Below are positions 6,318 through 15,682 of a stretch of 27,302 nt of DNA, piece by piece; the first letter of the stretch is position 1; the number at the start of each line of letters is the position of its first letter. Position numbers and translations under genes: made by a program. Origin of the DNA: an uncultured Prevotella sp. (GTDB taxonomy: Bacteria; Bacteroidota; Bacteroidia; Bacteroidales; Bacteroidaceae); contig USSF01000030.1 of NCBI GenBank assembly GCA_900557405.1, positions 1 through 27,302 of the forward strand. Direction: 5' to 3'. Below the pieces are notes generated by a model, which saw only the letters and a list, made by a program, of their open reading frames with translations, did no database searches and was not told the origin of the DNA.

Positions 6318-6947
6318 ATGACCGAATTCCTCTCCGCCCACTGGCTCGACATCTTCACGACCCTCCTTGGGCTGCTCTATATATGGCTCGAATACCGTGC
6401 CCACATAGCCCTGTGGCTCGTAAGCATAATCATGCCCGCCCTCGACATCTGGCTCTACTGGCAGCACGGGCTCTACGGCGACGCCGGTATGGCGGCATAC
6501 TATACCGTTGCCGGTATCTACGGCTACGTGATGTGGAAATACGGAGCCTTCCTCAAAGGCATAATGCGTGGGACAAGGGCTGCGCAGGCAGGCAGCCAGG
6601 ACAGTTCCGAGACGGTAGTCCCCATCACCCACATGCCGCTGAAGAGATACCTGCCCGTGGCGCTCGCCTTCCTTGCGGCGTGGTATGCCACGTATTGGGT
6701 GCTCGTCAGCTTCACAAACAGTACGGTGCCCGTGCTCGACTCCTTCACGAATGCCATGAGCTTCGTGGGACTGTGGGCGCTCGCCAAGAAATACATCGAG
6801 CAATGGGTGTTCTGGATTGTGGTGGATGCCGTATGCTTCTATCTCTACATCAACAAGGGAATACCCTTCAAGGCTTTGCTCTACGGACTCTACACGATAA
6901 TCGCCGTGGCGGGATATTTCAAGTGGAAGAGGATGAGTGAGGAATAA
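6318..6947 (+). CDS. pnuT: PnuT-type inner-membrane thiamine transporter
   Basis: The 209-residue protein is strongly hydrophobic, with several membrane segments and the PnuC/PnuT pattern near the start (FTTLLGLLYIWLEYR). The family moves vitamin substrates by facilitated diffusion across the inner membrane, with the substrate trapped by phosphorylation inside the cell. PnuC takes nicotinamide riboside, whereas PnuT takes thiamine. The place in a TPP-riboswitch operon after an outer-membrane receptor supports PnuT. I chose the ATG at 6318; an upstream ATG at 6255 falls inside the hairpin and adds an unlikely N-terminus. The thiamine pyrophosphokinase gene often found third in this operon in Bacteroides is absent here. 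Confidence 0.88.
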   Translation: MTEFLSAHWLDIFTTLLGLLYIWLEYRAHIALWLVSIIMPALDIWLYWQHGLYGDAGMAAYYTVAGIYGYVMWKYGAFLKGIMRGTRAAQAGSQDSSETVVPITHMPLKRYLPVALAFLAAWYATYWVLVSFTNSTVPVLDSFTNAMSFVGLWALAKKYIEQWVFWIVVDAVCFYLYINKGIPFKALLYGLYTIIAVAGYFKWKRMSEE

Positions 6948-6956
6948 ACATTTTTT

Positions 6957-7004
6957 TATTGGTCCTGATAGGAGTTGTTCCTATACAGGGCCAATATTAT
7001 TTTA
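6957..7004 (+). terminator. Terminator of the thiamine operon
   Basis: TATTGGTCCTG..ATAGGA (6957-6973) pairs with TCCTAT..CAGGGCCAATA (about 6979-6996), with one G-T pair and a one-base bulge. T-rich sequence (TTATTTTAT) follows. It starts within 10 bases of the pnuT stop codon. Confidence 0.7.
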
Positions 7005-7116
7005 TATCTCTTTATCAGATTATTGATTCTGACAGGTTTATTGTTAATAAACTTTTCTTAAATTCTTCTTTCCCAAAAACTTCCCTCAAAAAAATACATT
7101 CATAAGAAATAATTTG

Positions 7117-7124
7117 TATCTTTG
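7117..7124 (+). promoter_or_regulatory. -7 promoter element of the fumarase gene
   Basis: TATCTTTG matches the Bacteroidetes -7 box and lies 48 bases before the fumarase ATG. No clear -33 TTG is present at the right distance, so the promoter may be weak or need an activator. Confidence 0.55.
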
Positions 7125-7172
7125 TAACCATAATTCTGAAAACATACAATATAATTAATAACACAAAGCATT

Positions 7173-8819
7173 ATGGCAACAACTGAATTCAAGTATGCTC
7201 CTATGTTCCAGATGGGAAAGGACAATACTGAATACTATCTGCTTACCAAGGACGGTGTTTCGGTAGGCGAGTTCGAGGGAAAGAAAATCCTCAAGGTTTC
7301 TAAAGAGGCGCTCACAAAGATGGCGCAGCAGGCTTTCCACGACGTGGAGTTCATGCTCCGCAGAGAGCACAACGAGCAGGTGGCAAAGATCCTGACAGAT
7401 CCGGAGGCTTCTGAGAACGACAAGTATGTGGCCCTGCAGTTCCTGCGCAATGCCGAGACTGCCGCAAAGGGTATTCTGCCTTTCTGCCAGGATACGGGTA
7501 CGGCAATCATCCACGGAGAGAAGGGACAGCGCGTATGGACCGATTTCGAGGATGAAGAGGCACTCTCGCTCGGAGTGTTCAACACTTTCACACAGGACAA
7601 TCTGCGCTATTCGCAGAACGCTCCGCTGAACATGTATGACGAGGTGAACACCCGCTGCAACCTGCCGGCACAGATCGACATCGAGGCTACGGAGGGCGAC
7701 GAATACCGCTTCGTTTGTGTTGCCAAAGGAGGCGGTTCTGCCAACAAGACATACTTCTACCCGATGACAAAGGCTACAATCCAGAACGAAGGCACACTGC
7801 TGCCGTTCCTCGTGGAGAAGATGAAAACTCTGGGTACTGCAGCCTGTCCTCCATACCACATCGCATTCGTAATCGGCGGAACGTCTGCCGAGAAGAACCT
7901 GCTCACAGTGAAGCTCGCTTCAATCAAATACTACGACTCGCTGCCTACTACGGGCGACGAGACCGGTCGTGCGTTCCGCGACATCGACCTTGAGAACAAA
8001 CTCCTGGAGGAGGCCCACAAGATCGGACTCGGAGCACAGTTCGGCGGCAAATACCTGGCACACGACATCCGCGTGGTGCGTCTGCCACGCCACGGTGCAA
8101 GCTGTCCTATCGGTATGGGAGTGAGCTGCTCTGCCGACCGCAACATCAAGTGCAAGATCAATGCCGACGGTATCTGGATTGAGAAGATGGATTCCAACCC
8201 TACGGAGCTTATCCCAGAGGAGATGCGCAAACCGGGCGAGGGAACAAAGGGTATTGAGATTGACCTGGACAAGGGTATCGACGCCGTTTGCAAGGAACTG
8301 ACCAAGTATCCTGTAAGCACCCGCGTTAATCTGAAGGGTACCATCATCGTGGCTCGCGACATCGCCCACGCCAAGCTCAAGGCGCGTCTGGATGCAGGCG
8401 AGGAGATGCCAGACTACTTCAAGAACCATCCTATCCTCTACGCCGGACCGGCAAAGACTCCGGAGGGTTATCCTTGCGGATCTATGGGACCGACCACGGC
8501 AAACCGTATGGACCCATACGTTGATGAGTTCCAGGATCACGGAGCGTCTCTCGTTATGATTGCAAAGGGCAACCGCGGACAGGTGGTTACTGATGCATGC
8601 AAGAAGCACGGCGGCTTCTATCTCGGCACAATCGGTGGTGTGGCTGCCGTTCTCTCGCAGAGCTCTATCAAGAGCATCGAGTGCGTGGAGTATCCTGAAC
8701 TGGGTATGGAGGCTATCTGGAAGATTACCGTTGAGGACTTCCCTGCTTTCATCCTCGTTGACGACAAGGGCAACGACTTCTTCAAGCAGCTGAAGCCATG
8801 GTGCCCTAACTGCAAGTAA
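7173..8819 (+). CDS. fum: Class I fumarate hydratase, [4Fe-4S] type
   Basis: The 548-residue product matches the full length of single-chain class I fumarases, which convert fumarate and malate reversibly. The N-terminal (alpha-type) domain holds cysteines at C105 (LPFCQDTGT), C225 (AACPPYH) and C319 (GVSCSADRN). These line up with the three cluster ligands known for E. coli FumA. KGGGSANK (about 185-192) and IGGTSAEKN are also typical. The C-terminal (beta-type) domain is present in the same chain ([15 protein letters not shown] segment). The oxygen-sensitive cluster fits an anaerobe that uses the reductive branch to make succinate. The gene stands alone between its promoter and a strong terminator. 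Confidence 0.95.
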   Translation: MATTEFKYAPMFQMGKDNTEYYLLTKDGVSVGEFEGKKILKVSKEALTKMAQQAFHDVEFMLRREHNEQVAKILTDPEASENDKYVALQFLRNAETAAKGILPFCQDTGTAIIHGEKGQRVWTDFEDEEALSLGVFNTFTQDNLRYSQNAPLNMYDEVNTRCNLPAQIDIEATEGDEYRFVCVAKGGGSANKTYFYPMTKATIQNEGTLLPFLVEKMKTLGTAACPPYHIAFVIGGTSAEKNLLTVKLASIKYYDSLPTTGDETGRAFRDIDLENKLLEEAHKIGLGAQFGGKYLAHDIRVVRLPRHGASCPIGMGVSCSADRNIKCKINADGIWIEKMDSNPTELIPEEMRKPGEGTKGIEIDLDKGIDAVCKELTKYPVSTRVNLKGTIIVARDIAHAKLKARLDAGEEMPDYFKNHPILYAGPAKTPEGYPCGSMGPTTANRMDPYVDEFQDHGASLVMIAKGNRGQVVTDACKKHGGFYLGTIGGVAAVLSQSSIKSIECVEYPELGMEAIWKITVEDFPAFILVDDKGNDFFKQLKPWCPNCK

Positions 8820-8839
8820 GATTCACCTTATATAATATA

Positions 8840-8887
8840 AACGGCAAAAGGATTGTTTGGCTCAAGAATCCTTTTGCCGTTTTTTTA
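8840..8887 (+). terminator. Strong intrinsic terminator of the fumarase gene
   Basis: A perfect 15-bp stem (8840-8854, AACGGCAAAAGGATT, with 8867-8881) with a 12-base loop is followed by a run of T. It lies 20 bases past the stop codon. Confidence 0.9.
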
Positions 8888-8956
8888 TTTTCCTTTTGTC
8901 CTTTTCATCCGGAAAACGTGTAAATCGTCATGTCTCTTTTAGTGAGGACCAAAAAG

Positions 8957-9042
8957 AAAGAGACTGGGTTTCTGTGAGAAAGTCACCGACTTTTATGGGA
9001 AAGTGACTGGGTTTCTGTGAGAAAGTTACCTACTTTCTAAGA
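8957..9042. repeat. Two tandem copies of a 43-bp unit
   Basis: Unit 1 (8957-8999) and unit 2 (9000-9042) have exactly the same 43-base period. The shared core of 22 bases begins GACTGGGTTTCTGTGAGA in both copies (8962-8983 and 9005-9026), and the rest is similar. The repeat sits between convergent fumarase and M16 peptidase genes, after the fumarase terminator. No frame or known function was seen. It may be a minisatellite. Confidence 0.8.
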
Positions 9043-9106
9043 ATGGCAATATTCAGGACGTTGTGTCTTATGACAGTTTTGTGACTCGTTTTTTGTATTA
9101 ATTCAT

Positions 9107-9152
9107 ACAAAAACTCTGGCATGAAGACATCGTTTGTCGTTTCATGCCAGAG
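9107..9152 (-). terminator. Terminator of the M16 peptidase gene
   Basis: CTCTGGCATGAA (9114-9125) pairs with TTCATGCCAGAG (9141-9152), and further pairs (GAC/GTC) lie inside. On the minus strand the stem is followed by a T run. It lies 32 bases past the peptidase stop codon. Confidence 0.8.
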
Positions 9153-9184
9153 CTTTCAGTTTGTCTTATAATGAATAGAGCGGT

Positions 9185-12088
9185 TTAGTAACCGAAGATT
9201 TCTTCTGTTGTTACTCTCTTCACAGGGCCTATCTTCTCAAGGGCCTTCATGTCGAGCTCCTTCTCATCACCGAGGATGATGTAGCGGAACGGCTTGTGGG
9301 CGATGTGGTTGGTTGTGAACTTCACCAGATCCTGCATCGTGATCTTTGGCAGAGCCTCGTATACAACCTTCTTGATGTCATAGTTGATGCCGAGCTTCTG
9401 GGCGTTGAGATAAGCGAAGATGATGCTCGCCTTAGTGGTGCGCTGAGCCTGCAGGCGCTTGATTACAGCCTGCTTTGCAATCTCGAACGCCTTCTCCGAC
9501 TGCGGGATGGTGTCCATGATGCTGTTGAAGGTGCGTACGCAGTCCATCATCTTGTCGTTCTGCGATATGATGTTCGTGCAGAAGTATTCAGAGTCGCTCT
9601 TTCTTGACGGTGTATCATAGTTTGCCCATGCGCTGTAAGCCAGTCCGCGTGCCTCGCGCAGCTCCTGGAACACCACTGTGTTCATGCCGCCGCCGAAGTA
9701 TTCGTTGAACATCGTGATGAGCGGTTCGTTCTTCGGGTCATACTGCTTGCCCTCGTTGTGGTACTGCGTCATATAGATGTTCTTTGCCTTGTATGGGGCG
9801 ATGAGAATCTCGTTGCTCTGTGTGAGCTGCTTCTTGTATGGCTTGCCCGCAGGAACGTCGGCAAGAGCCTTCGGAGTCTTGTGGCATTTGTCCATCGTGG
9901 CGGCAAACAGCTTCAGGTCCATCGGTCCGTAGTAGAGCAGTTCGTGCTTGTATCCGTTGAGACTCTTGATGAGGTCGGTGAGCTGCTTAGGGTCGCAGTT
10001 CTTGAGTTCCTCGCTGCTTGGGATGTTGCGCGTGGCGTTGTATTCGCCGTAGATGCCGTAGGCGTTGAGGGCTCTGAAGTTTGACTCTTGGTTCTTCATG
10101 TTGTCCTGGCGGGCCTTCAGGTTGCTTTCCACCCAGAGTTCGTGGGCTTTCTTGTCAACCTTTGCGTTCTGCATGACGTTGTCTGTCAGGGCGACAGCCT
10201 TTGCCATATTCTCGCTCAGTCCGCTCAGACTTACGTATATCTCGTCGTTGTACACGCTGATATTGTAGTCGCAGGCGAGCTTGTAGTATTCCTGCTTGAG
10301 CTGCTCGGCGGTCATCTTGTCAGTGCCGAGGAAATCGAGGTAGTCTGTAGCGTATGGGAGCCATTTGTTGCTTTCCTTTCCGAACTTGTAGCGCAGGTTC
10401 AGAATGAACAGGTCGTTGGTGTTGTTCTTCACATAGAGTATTGGCAGTCCCTTCTTCGTGGTGCCCTTTGTCAGGTCATTGTCGAAGTCGAGGAAGCGTG
10501 GCTGTATCGGTTCAACCTTTGAGTTCACGATCTCTGCTACGAATGCGCTCTGCATGTCGCGGTTTGAAGGGATGGCGGTAATCTGTGGCTTGTCGATCTT
10601 CTTCTGCGTGTTGTCTATGCCCTCTTCCTTGTATACGATGGCGTAGTCGTCGTTGAAGTATTTCTGTGCGAAAGCCATAATCTGCTTCTTTGTGATTTTT
10701 GATACACGGTTGATGTAGTCCACCTTGTCTTCCCACTTCTCACCGTTGATGAAGGCGTCGACAAACTGGTTGGCACGCCATTCGTTGCTTTCGAGCGACG
10801 TGTTGTAGTCGAGCTTCAGGTTGTTGATTACTGACGGCAGGAGGTCATCGCTGAACTCGCCCTTCTTGAGCTTTCCGATTTCAGCGAGGATGATGTCGCG
10901 CACGTCCTTGAGCGACTGTTCCGGCATCGGCTGTCCGTAGATGATGAACGGAGTGTACTCGTTCATGCTGCCGAGGATAGACTGAGCATACTGGCATTTC
11001 ATCTTCTGGTTCACGTTGAGGTCGAAGAGACCGGCCTTGCCGTTGGAGAGGATGTTGTCGATAACGCTCAGCGTGTCGTTCTGTGCAGATGCTGCACCGG
11101 GGAAACTCCATCCCATCATGAGGAAGGCAGCCTCCTGTCCGATGACTGTAGTGTCGCGTGGGGCGGTGAGCTTCTTCACCGGAGCATACTGCGGGAATGA
11201 GAGGTTGTCGCTCTTCTTCCATGAGCCGAAGTATTTGTCTATCTGCGCGATCACCTTGTCCGGGTCGAAGTCTCCGGCCAGACAGATTGCCGTGTTGTTA
11301 GGCACATAGTAGCGGTGGAAATAGTTCTTGATGTTTGTAATGGAAGGGTTCTTCAGATGCTCCTGCGTACCGATGGTGCTCTGTGTTCCGTAAGGATGGG
11401 TAGGATAGAGCAGCTTGTAAAGCGACTCCCCTACTTTGCGGTTGTCCTTAGCCAGACCGATATTGAACTCCTCATAAACAGCTTCAAGCTCGGTATGGAA
11501 ACCGCGGATAACCATATTCTGGAAGCGGTCGCCCTCAACGCGCAGCCAGTTTTCCACTTCGTTTGACGGTATGTTCTCCACATAGCAAGTCACGTCGTTG
11601 CTTGTATATGCGTTCGTTCCCGTTGCACCGATAGACGACATGAGCTTGTCGTATTCGTTAGGTATGAAATATTTTGCAGCAATCTGCGATACGCTGTCAA
11701 TCTCATGGTAAGCCTGGCGGCGCTGTGCAGGGTCTGTCATGTGGCGGTACTGCTCGTAGCGGCGCTCGATGTCGTCGAGATACGGTTTTTCCTTGGCGTG
11801 GTCTATTGTACCGAATCTCTTTGTTCCCTTGAACATCAGGTGCTCCAGATAGTGTGCGAGTCCTGTTGTTTCGGCAGGGTCGTTGCGGCTACCGGTGCGC
11901 ACGGCGATGTAGGTCTGGATGCGCGGCTTCTCGTTGTTTACCGACAGGTAGACTTTCAGACCGTTGTCGAGGGTGTAGATGCGGGTGTGCATCGGATCAC
12001 CTGGCACGGACTGGAACTTGTAGTCTTTTGCCTGCATGCCAATCGAGATTGTGGCGAGGCAGGCGATGAACATTGATTTTAATTTCAT
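9185..12088 (-). CDS. Secreted M16-family zinc metallopeptidase (pitrilysin-like)
   Basis: The product has 967 residues. Residues 1-20 form a signal peptide ending MQA, so it probably works in the periplasm or at the outer membrane. The inverted zinc-binding motif HxxEH is intact as HYLEH at 79-83, and the downstream helix near 177-185 should give the third ligand. Two halves of the M16 fold are visible; the second half repeats the fold without the motif but has the glycine-rich loop and RELREARGLAYS-like segment (here QELREARGLAYSAW), as usual in single-chain members. The family degrades peptides in a clam-shell chamber. The gene follows the DUF4954 gene by 119 bases and may share its transcript. 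Confidence 0.93.
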   Translation of the reverse strand: MKLKSMFIACLATISIGMQAKDYKFQSVPGDPMHTRIYTLDNGLKVYLSVNNEKPRIQTYIAVRTGSRNDPAETTGLAHYLEHLMFKGTKRFGTIDHAKEKPYLDDIERRYEQYRHMTDPAQRRQAYHEIDSVSQIAAKYFIPNEYDKLMSSIGATGTNAYTSNDVTCYVENIPSNEVENWLRVEGDRFQNMVIRGFHTELEAVYEEFNIGLAKDNRKVGESLYKLLYPTHPYGTQSTIGTQEHLKNPSITNIKNYFHRYYVPNNTAICLAGDFDPDKVIAQIDKYFGSWKKSDNLSFPQYAPVKKLTAPRDTTVIGQEAAFLMMGWSFPGAASAQNDTLSVIDNILSNGKAGLFDLNVNQKMKCQYAQSILGSMNEYTPFIIYGQPMPEQSLKDVRDIILAEIGKLKKGEFSDDLLPSVINNLKLDYNTSLESNEWRANQFVDAFINGEKWEDKVDYINRVSKITKKQIMAFAQKYFNDDYAIVYKEEGIDNTQKKIDKPQITAIPSNRDMQSAFVAEIVNSKVEPIQPRFLDFDNDLTKGTTKKGLPILYVKNNTNDLFILNLRYKFGKESNKWLPYATDYLDFLGTDKMTAEQLKQEYYKLACDYNISVYNDEIYVSLSGLSENMAKAVALTDNVMQNAKVDKKAHELWVESNLKARQDNMKNQESNFRALNAYGIYGEYNATRNIPSSEELKNCDPKQLTDLIKSLNGYKHELLYYGPMDLKLFAATMDKCHKTPKALADVPAGKPYKKQLTQSNEILIAPYKAKNIYMTQYHNEGKQYDPKNEPLITMFNEYFGGGMNTVVFQELREARGLAYSAWANYDTPSRKSDSEYFCTNIISQNDKMMDCVRTFNSIMDTIPQSEKAFEIAKQAVIKRLQAQRTTKASIIFAYLNAQKLGINYDIKKVVYEALPKITMQDLVKFTTNHIAHKPFRYIILGDEKELDMKALEKIGPVKRVTTEEIFGY

Positions 12089-12207
12089 TTCGTTTTGGGT
12101 TTAGATTGAAGATTATTTTTTCTTTTTAGAGGTCAGCCCGGATGTCCCGAACAAATCAGACGACTCGCACAGCTCTGTCTACTCTGCCCTTATCCGAGGG
12201 CTCGGAC

Positions 12208-14076
12208 TTATGCCAGTTTGCTGATGAATTTGTCCAGAGTGTCGCGGTCAACGTCGCCGAGTTGGTATTCGCGTTCGGCATCCTTTGCTATGGCGTTGAG
12301 CCATTCCTTGCGGACTGAGCGGCAGTTGGCCAGGAAATCGGCCTTGTCGTCGTTGTCGAGACTTTGCCATCCGTAGATGTCGTTGGCGGTCTTCAGGGCG
12401 AAAGCCTTCTCGATGTTCTTCCTTTCGGCATCAGCCTTGGCGAGTGCATCGGAGAGGGTTGCCGTGGTGTCGATGTTGCCGTTCAGTATGTTGTTTACTA
12501 TCTGCAGGACATGGTCGTGGCATATTACCATTCCCGAGAGGTCGTATATGTTTTCGATGCATCCGTTGATGTCGGCGTATGTTTCGCAGCTTTCGTTTCC
12601 GCTGTTTATGTCAAGCCATTCGGCAAGATACATCTTTATTGCCATGCTGTAGAGGGAGATACCCTTGGTGAGGGCCGGCTTCTTGATGAGCGACCCGTCG
12701 TCGAGTCTGAATACTTCGTTCTTGCCCTGATGGTCGATAAGATATTCAAGATTGTTCTTTGCCTCCACGATTTTCGATACTGTGTATACGTTGAGCCATG
12801 ATGTTTCGACGATGCTGTGGCGGGAACCTTCCGGACGTGCGTCGCGCTTTGGCCATTTCATCACGTCGCGGTATGTTCCCACGGTGGCGATGTTTCTTCC
12901 AGGCACGATGTATGTCTCCGTACCGTCGCCGATGACGTAGGAGAACGGCATGGCGGAAGAGTCCGGATGCGTGGCAATCTTTCCCATGCACATGGAGAAA
13001 GCGCCGATGCGTGCGGGCCACAGGATATGGGCGCCGCTTGCGGTCTTTGCCCCGTGTTCAAGGATGCCGTAGTGGATAGGCCCCATCTTGTAGGCGTGGT
13101 TGCTGAAGTTGGTTGCCGATCCGGCGTTATAGAATGAGTACATGCCTCCAATGAGGAGTGTGGACTTGTGATGGCTGACAGAGAACGGTCCGCAGAAAGC
13201 GGCGCAGGCTTCGCCGTTTGCCATGAATGAGTTGGCGAAGAAGAGGCTGTCGGTGGCCGAGAATCCGTCGGTCAACGTGGAACATTCGCCGATGAAGCAG
13301 TTCTTTGCTATGGCGTTGTTGTCGATTGACGAACCGCTTGTCACCACGCATCCGTCGCATATCACGCCGGCTCCGATAAACACACCGTTGTCCGGCTCTC
13401 CCGTCAGTGTGCTCTCGCTGATTCGTCTTGCTCCCCTTATTTCCGTCCCTGCACCTATCCATGAGTTGGTAATCTCATCGGTGCTGAGTATCCTTGCTCC
13501 GACTTCGATGCGTGTGCGCTTCGGAATGGTGCGCGTCACTTCCTCCATCACCATCCTCTTTATTGCCTCTTTCGCCTGCCTTCTCCTGTCGGCAGTGGAG
13601 TCGCTTTCCTCATATTGGTCTCCGAGGAAAGGCGGGAGAGCGGTGAGTGCCGCTATCTGGCTCGTCAGGGCGCTGAACAGCACCACGTTGCCGTCGCCGG
13701 CCTCGTTCATCACGCTGATGGTGTTGCCCTGTCCGAAGGTCGTGCCCTCGGTGGTCTGTATGGTGGAAACATTGCATATCACGCAATTGTCTTCGATGTC
13801 GGCATTGTAGATATAGCCGCAGATGTTCTCGATGAGACAGTTGTCGCCGATGCTGGAGTTTATTATCCTTGCGTTTCGGATTCCCGAAGGGAGTTCGATG
13901 CCGAGGTCGGTGGTGACGGTGTCGCTTGTGGAACCGATCTGGCAGTTCCCGATGAAGCATACGTTGTAGATGCTGTCGGGCGAGAAATTCTCGGCGACGG
14001 TGATAAGTTGCCAGTTCTGGGCTTGGCAGTGGTTGTGCTCAAGTGACTGGATTTCTTGGTGGGATAAGGGACGCAT
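12208..14076 (-). CDS. DUF4954 protein with left-handed beta-helix repeats
   Basis: The 622-residue protein matches the DUF4954 family common in Bacteroidales. Many hexapeptide-like turns occur from about residue 60 to 400 (for example SSIGDNCLIEN, GVFIGAGVICDG and NCFIGECSTL), as in left-handed beta-helix acyltransferases and sugar-nucleotide enzymes. A conserved central block has NSFMANGEACAAFCGPFSVSH, with histidines and cysteines that could bind substrate or metal. The last 200 residues are helical. There is no signal peptide, so it is likely cytosolic. The function is not known; an acyltransferase or nucleotide-sugar role would fit the fold but is a guess. The neighbours hflX and the M16 peptidase give no clear hint. 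Confidence 0.85.
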   Translation of the reverse strand: MRPLSHQEIQSLEHNHCQAQNWQLITVAENFSPDSIYNVCFIGNCQIGSTSDTVTTDLGIELPSGIRNARIINSSIGDNCLIENICGYIYNADIEDNCVICNVSTIQTTEGTTFGQGNTISVMNEAGDGNVVLFSALTSQIAALTALPPFLGDQYEESDSTADRRRQAKEAIKRMVMEEVTRTIPKRTRIEVGARILSTDEITNSWIGAGTEIRGARRISESTLTGEPDNGVFIGAGVICDGCVVTSGSSIDNNAIAKNCFIGECSTLTDGFSATDSLFFANSFMANGEACAAFCGPFSVSHHKSTLLIGGMYSFYNAGSATNFSNHAYKMGPIHYGILEHGAKTASGAHILWPARIGAFSMCMGKIATHPDSSAMPFSYVIGDGTETYIVPGRNIATVGTYRDVMKWPKRDARPEGSRHSIVETSWLNVYTVSKIVEAKNNLEYLIDHQGKNEVFRLDDGSLIKKPALTKGISLYSMAIKMYLAEWLDINSGNESCETYADINGCIENIYDLSGMVICHDHVLQIVNNILNGNIDTTATLSDALAKADAERKNIEKAFALKTANDIYGWQSLDNDDKADFLANCRSVRKEWLNAIAKDAEREYQLGDVDRDTLDKFISKLA

Positions 14077-14213
14077 GGGCGGGTGTGTTTTTTTGTGGGG
14101 GATCAGAGGACAACTCTGACTGCTTGGACTTTTCTGACTTTGCAGAGAGAGCTGGTAAGGATAATTCCTAATACCTCTTTCCCAATTCCTGATTATTGAA
14201 AGAATTCTTGATT

Positions 14214-15470
14214 CTAATTCTCATTCTCGTAGTCCTGATACAGGAAATCATTGTATGGATATTTCTGTACGTGGAGTTCGCGTACGCGCTTGTATATGAC
14301 ATCGCGCATCTCCGTGATGTTCATCTTTTCGCGTGCAGAGATAAACAGACAGTCGTCGCCCATCTTTGCCATCCATGTCTTCTTGAGTTCGTCGAGCGTG
14401 ATGTTCTCTTTCGTCTTCGGCGTCAGGTCGTCGGCTTCCTTCTCCACCCACGAGTATGCGTCAATCTTGTTGAAGAGAATCATCGATGGCTTGTCGGCAC
14501 AGCCGAGGTCGGCGAGCGTCTTGTCCACCACCTTTATCTGTTCTTCAAAGTCGGGGTGACTGATGTCCACCACATGAATGAGCAGGTCAGCCTCGCGCAC
14601 CTCGTCGAGCGTGTTTTTAAACGAATCCACGAGATCGGTGGGCAGCTTCCGGATGAATCCTACGGTGTCTGCAAGCAGGAACGGCAGGTTCTCCACCACC
14701 ACCTTTCTCACTGTGGTGTCAAGCGTGGCGAAGAGTTTGTTCTCGGCGAACACTTCACTCTTCGACAGAAGGTTCATGAGCGTGGATTTTCCCACGTTGG
14801 TATACCCCACGAGCGCCACTCGGATTAGTCTGCCGCGGTTCTTGCGCTGTGTAGTCTTCTGCTTGTCTATTTCGGCGAGTCTCTCCTTCAGGAGCGACAT
14901 GCGCTGCAGGATGATTCGGCGGTCCATCTCGAGCTGCGTCTCACCAGGTCCGCGCAGCCCCACGCTTCCCTTTCCGCCGCCCGAACCCGAGCCGCCACCC
15001 TGTCGTTCCAGGTGGGTCCAGAGTCGCTGCAGTCTCGGCAGCATGTATCTGTATTGTGCCAATTCCACCTGCGTCTTGGCATTGGCGGTCTGTGCGCGCA
15101 TGGCGAATATGTCGAGGATAAGCGATGTGCGGTCGAGAATCTTCACCTTCAGTTCGTTTTCGATGTTGCGTATCTGCTTTGCCGAAAGCTCATCGTCGAA
15201 AATCACCATACCGATTTCGCGCTCCGCATCCTCTTCGTTTATGATGAACTGTCTGATTTCCTCCAGCTTTCCCTTGCCCACGTAAGTGGTCTGGTTTGGT
15301 CCGTTCACCCTCTGTGTGAATCTCTTCACGGTGACGGCACCGGCGGTGTCGGCGAGAAATTCCAGTTCGTCGAGATATTCCTTGGTCTTGGCTTCGTCCT
15401 GCTCTTTGGTGATAAGACCCACAAGTACGGCGGTTTCCGCCTTGACCTCTGATATTACAAATTCCTTCAT
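14214..15470 (-). CDS. hflX: Ribosome-associated GTPase HflX
   Basis: The 418-residue protein has the HflX N-terminal domain (about 1-160) with YVGKGKLEEI, a glycine-rich linker, the signature GLRGPGETQLEMDRR at 171-185 and a GTPase domain. Its G motifs are G1 GYTNVGKST (222-230), G3 DTVGF (268-272) and G4 NKID (334-337). HflX binds the 50S subunit and splits stalled ribosomes under stress. I start it at 15470 (MKEFVISEV); the frame runs 15 codons further up, but that part covers an AT-rich leader. A promoter lies at 15503-15536. The DUF4954 gene starts 137 bases downstream and could be co-transcribed. Confidence 0.95.
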   Translation of the reverse strand: MKEFVISEVKAETAVLVGLITKEQDEAKTKEYLDELEFLADTAGAVTVKRFTQRVNGPNQTTYVGKGKLEEIRQFIINEEDAEREIGMVIFDDELSAKQIRNIENELKVKILDRTSLILDIFAMRAQTANAKTQVELAQYRYMLPRLQRLWTHLERQGGGSGSGGGKGSVGLRGPGETQLEMDRRIILQRMSLLKERLAEIDKQKTTQRKNRGRLIRVALVGYTNVGKSTLMNLLSKSEVFAENKLFATLDTTVRKVVVENLPFLLADTVGFIRKLPTDLVDSFKNTLDEVREADLLIHVVDISHPDFEEQIKVVDKTLADLGCADKPSMILFNKIDAYSWVEKEADDLTPKTKENITLDELKKTWMAKMGDDCLFISAREKMNITEMRDVIYKRVRELHVQKYPYNDFLYQDYENEN

Positions 15471-15502
15471 TAAATTCCTTGATATTATATATAATATGTA
15501 TG

Positions 15503-15536
15503 CAAAGTTAATCAAAAGCCTCCAAAGTAAGGCAAA
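15503..15536 (-). promoter_or_regulatory. Promoter of hflX
   Basis: On the minus strand TTTG (15536-15533) is followed after 22 bases by TAACTTTG (15510-15503), 33 bases before the hflX start codon. The spacing is slightly long. Confidence 0.6.
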
Positions 15537-15595
15537 AACTCCCCAAGATATATCTTTATTGCTGAAAAAAAGGCTTATTTATTGTATAAAAGTAA

Positions 15596-15603
15596 TATCT
15601 TTG
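15596..15603 (+). promoter_or_regulatory. -7 promoter element of the rsmF-thyA operon
   Basis: TATCTTTG is the Bacteroidetes -7 box and lies inside a small palindrome (TATCTTTGCAAAGATA, 15596-15611). No clear -33 box is seen. It is divergent from the hflX promoter about 60-90 bases away. Confidence 0.5.
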
Positions 15604-15682
15604 CAAAGATAAACAACAACTCTGCCTGAAGACAAACATCCCCTCCGCATGATACAATCCGTCCGGTCCCTTTGTCTTCGGC

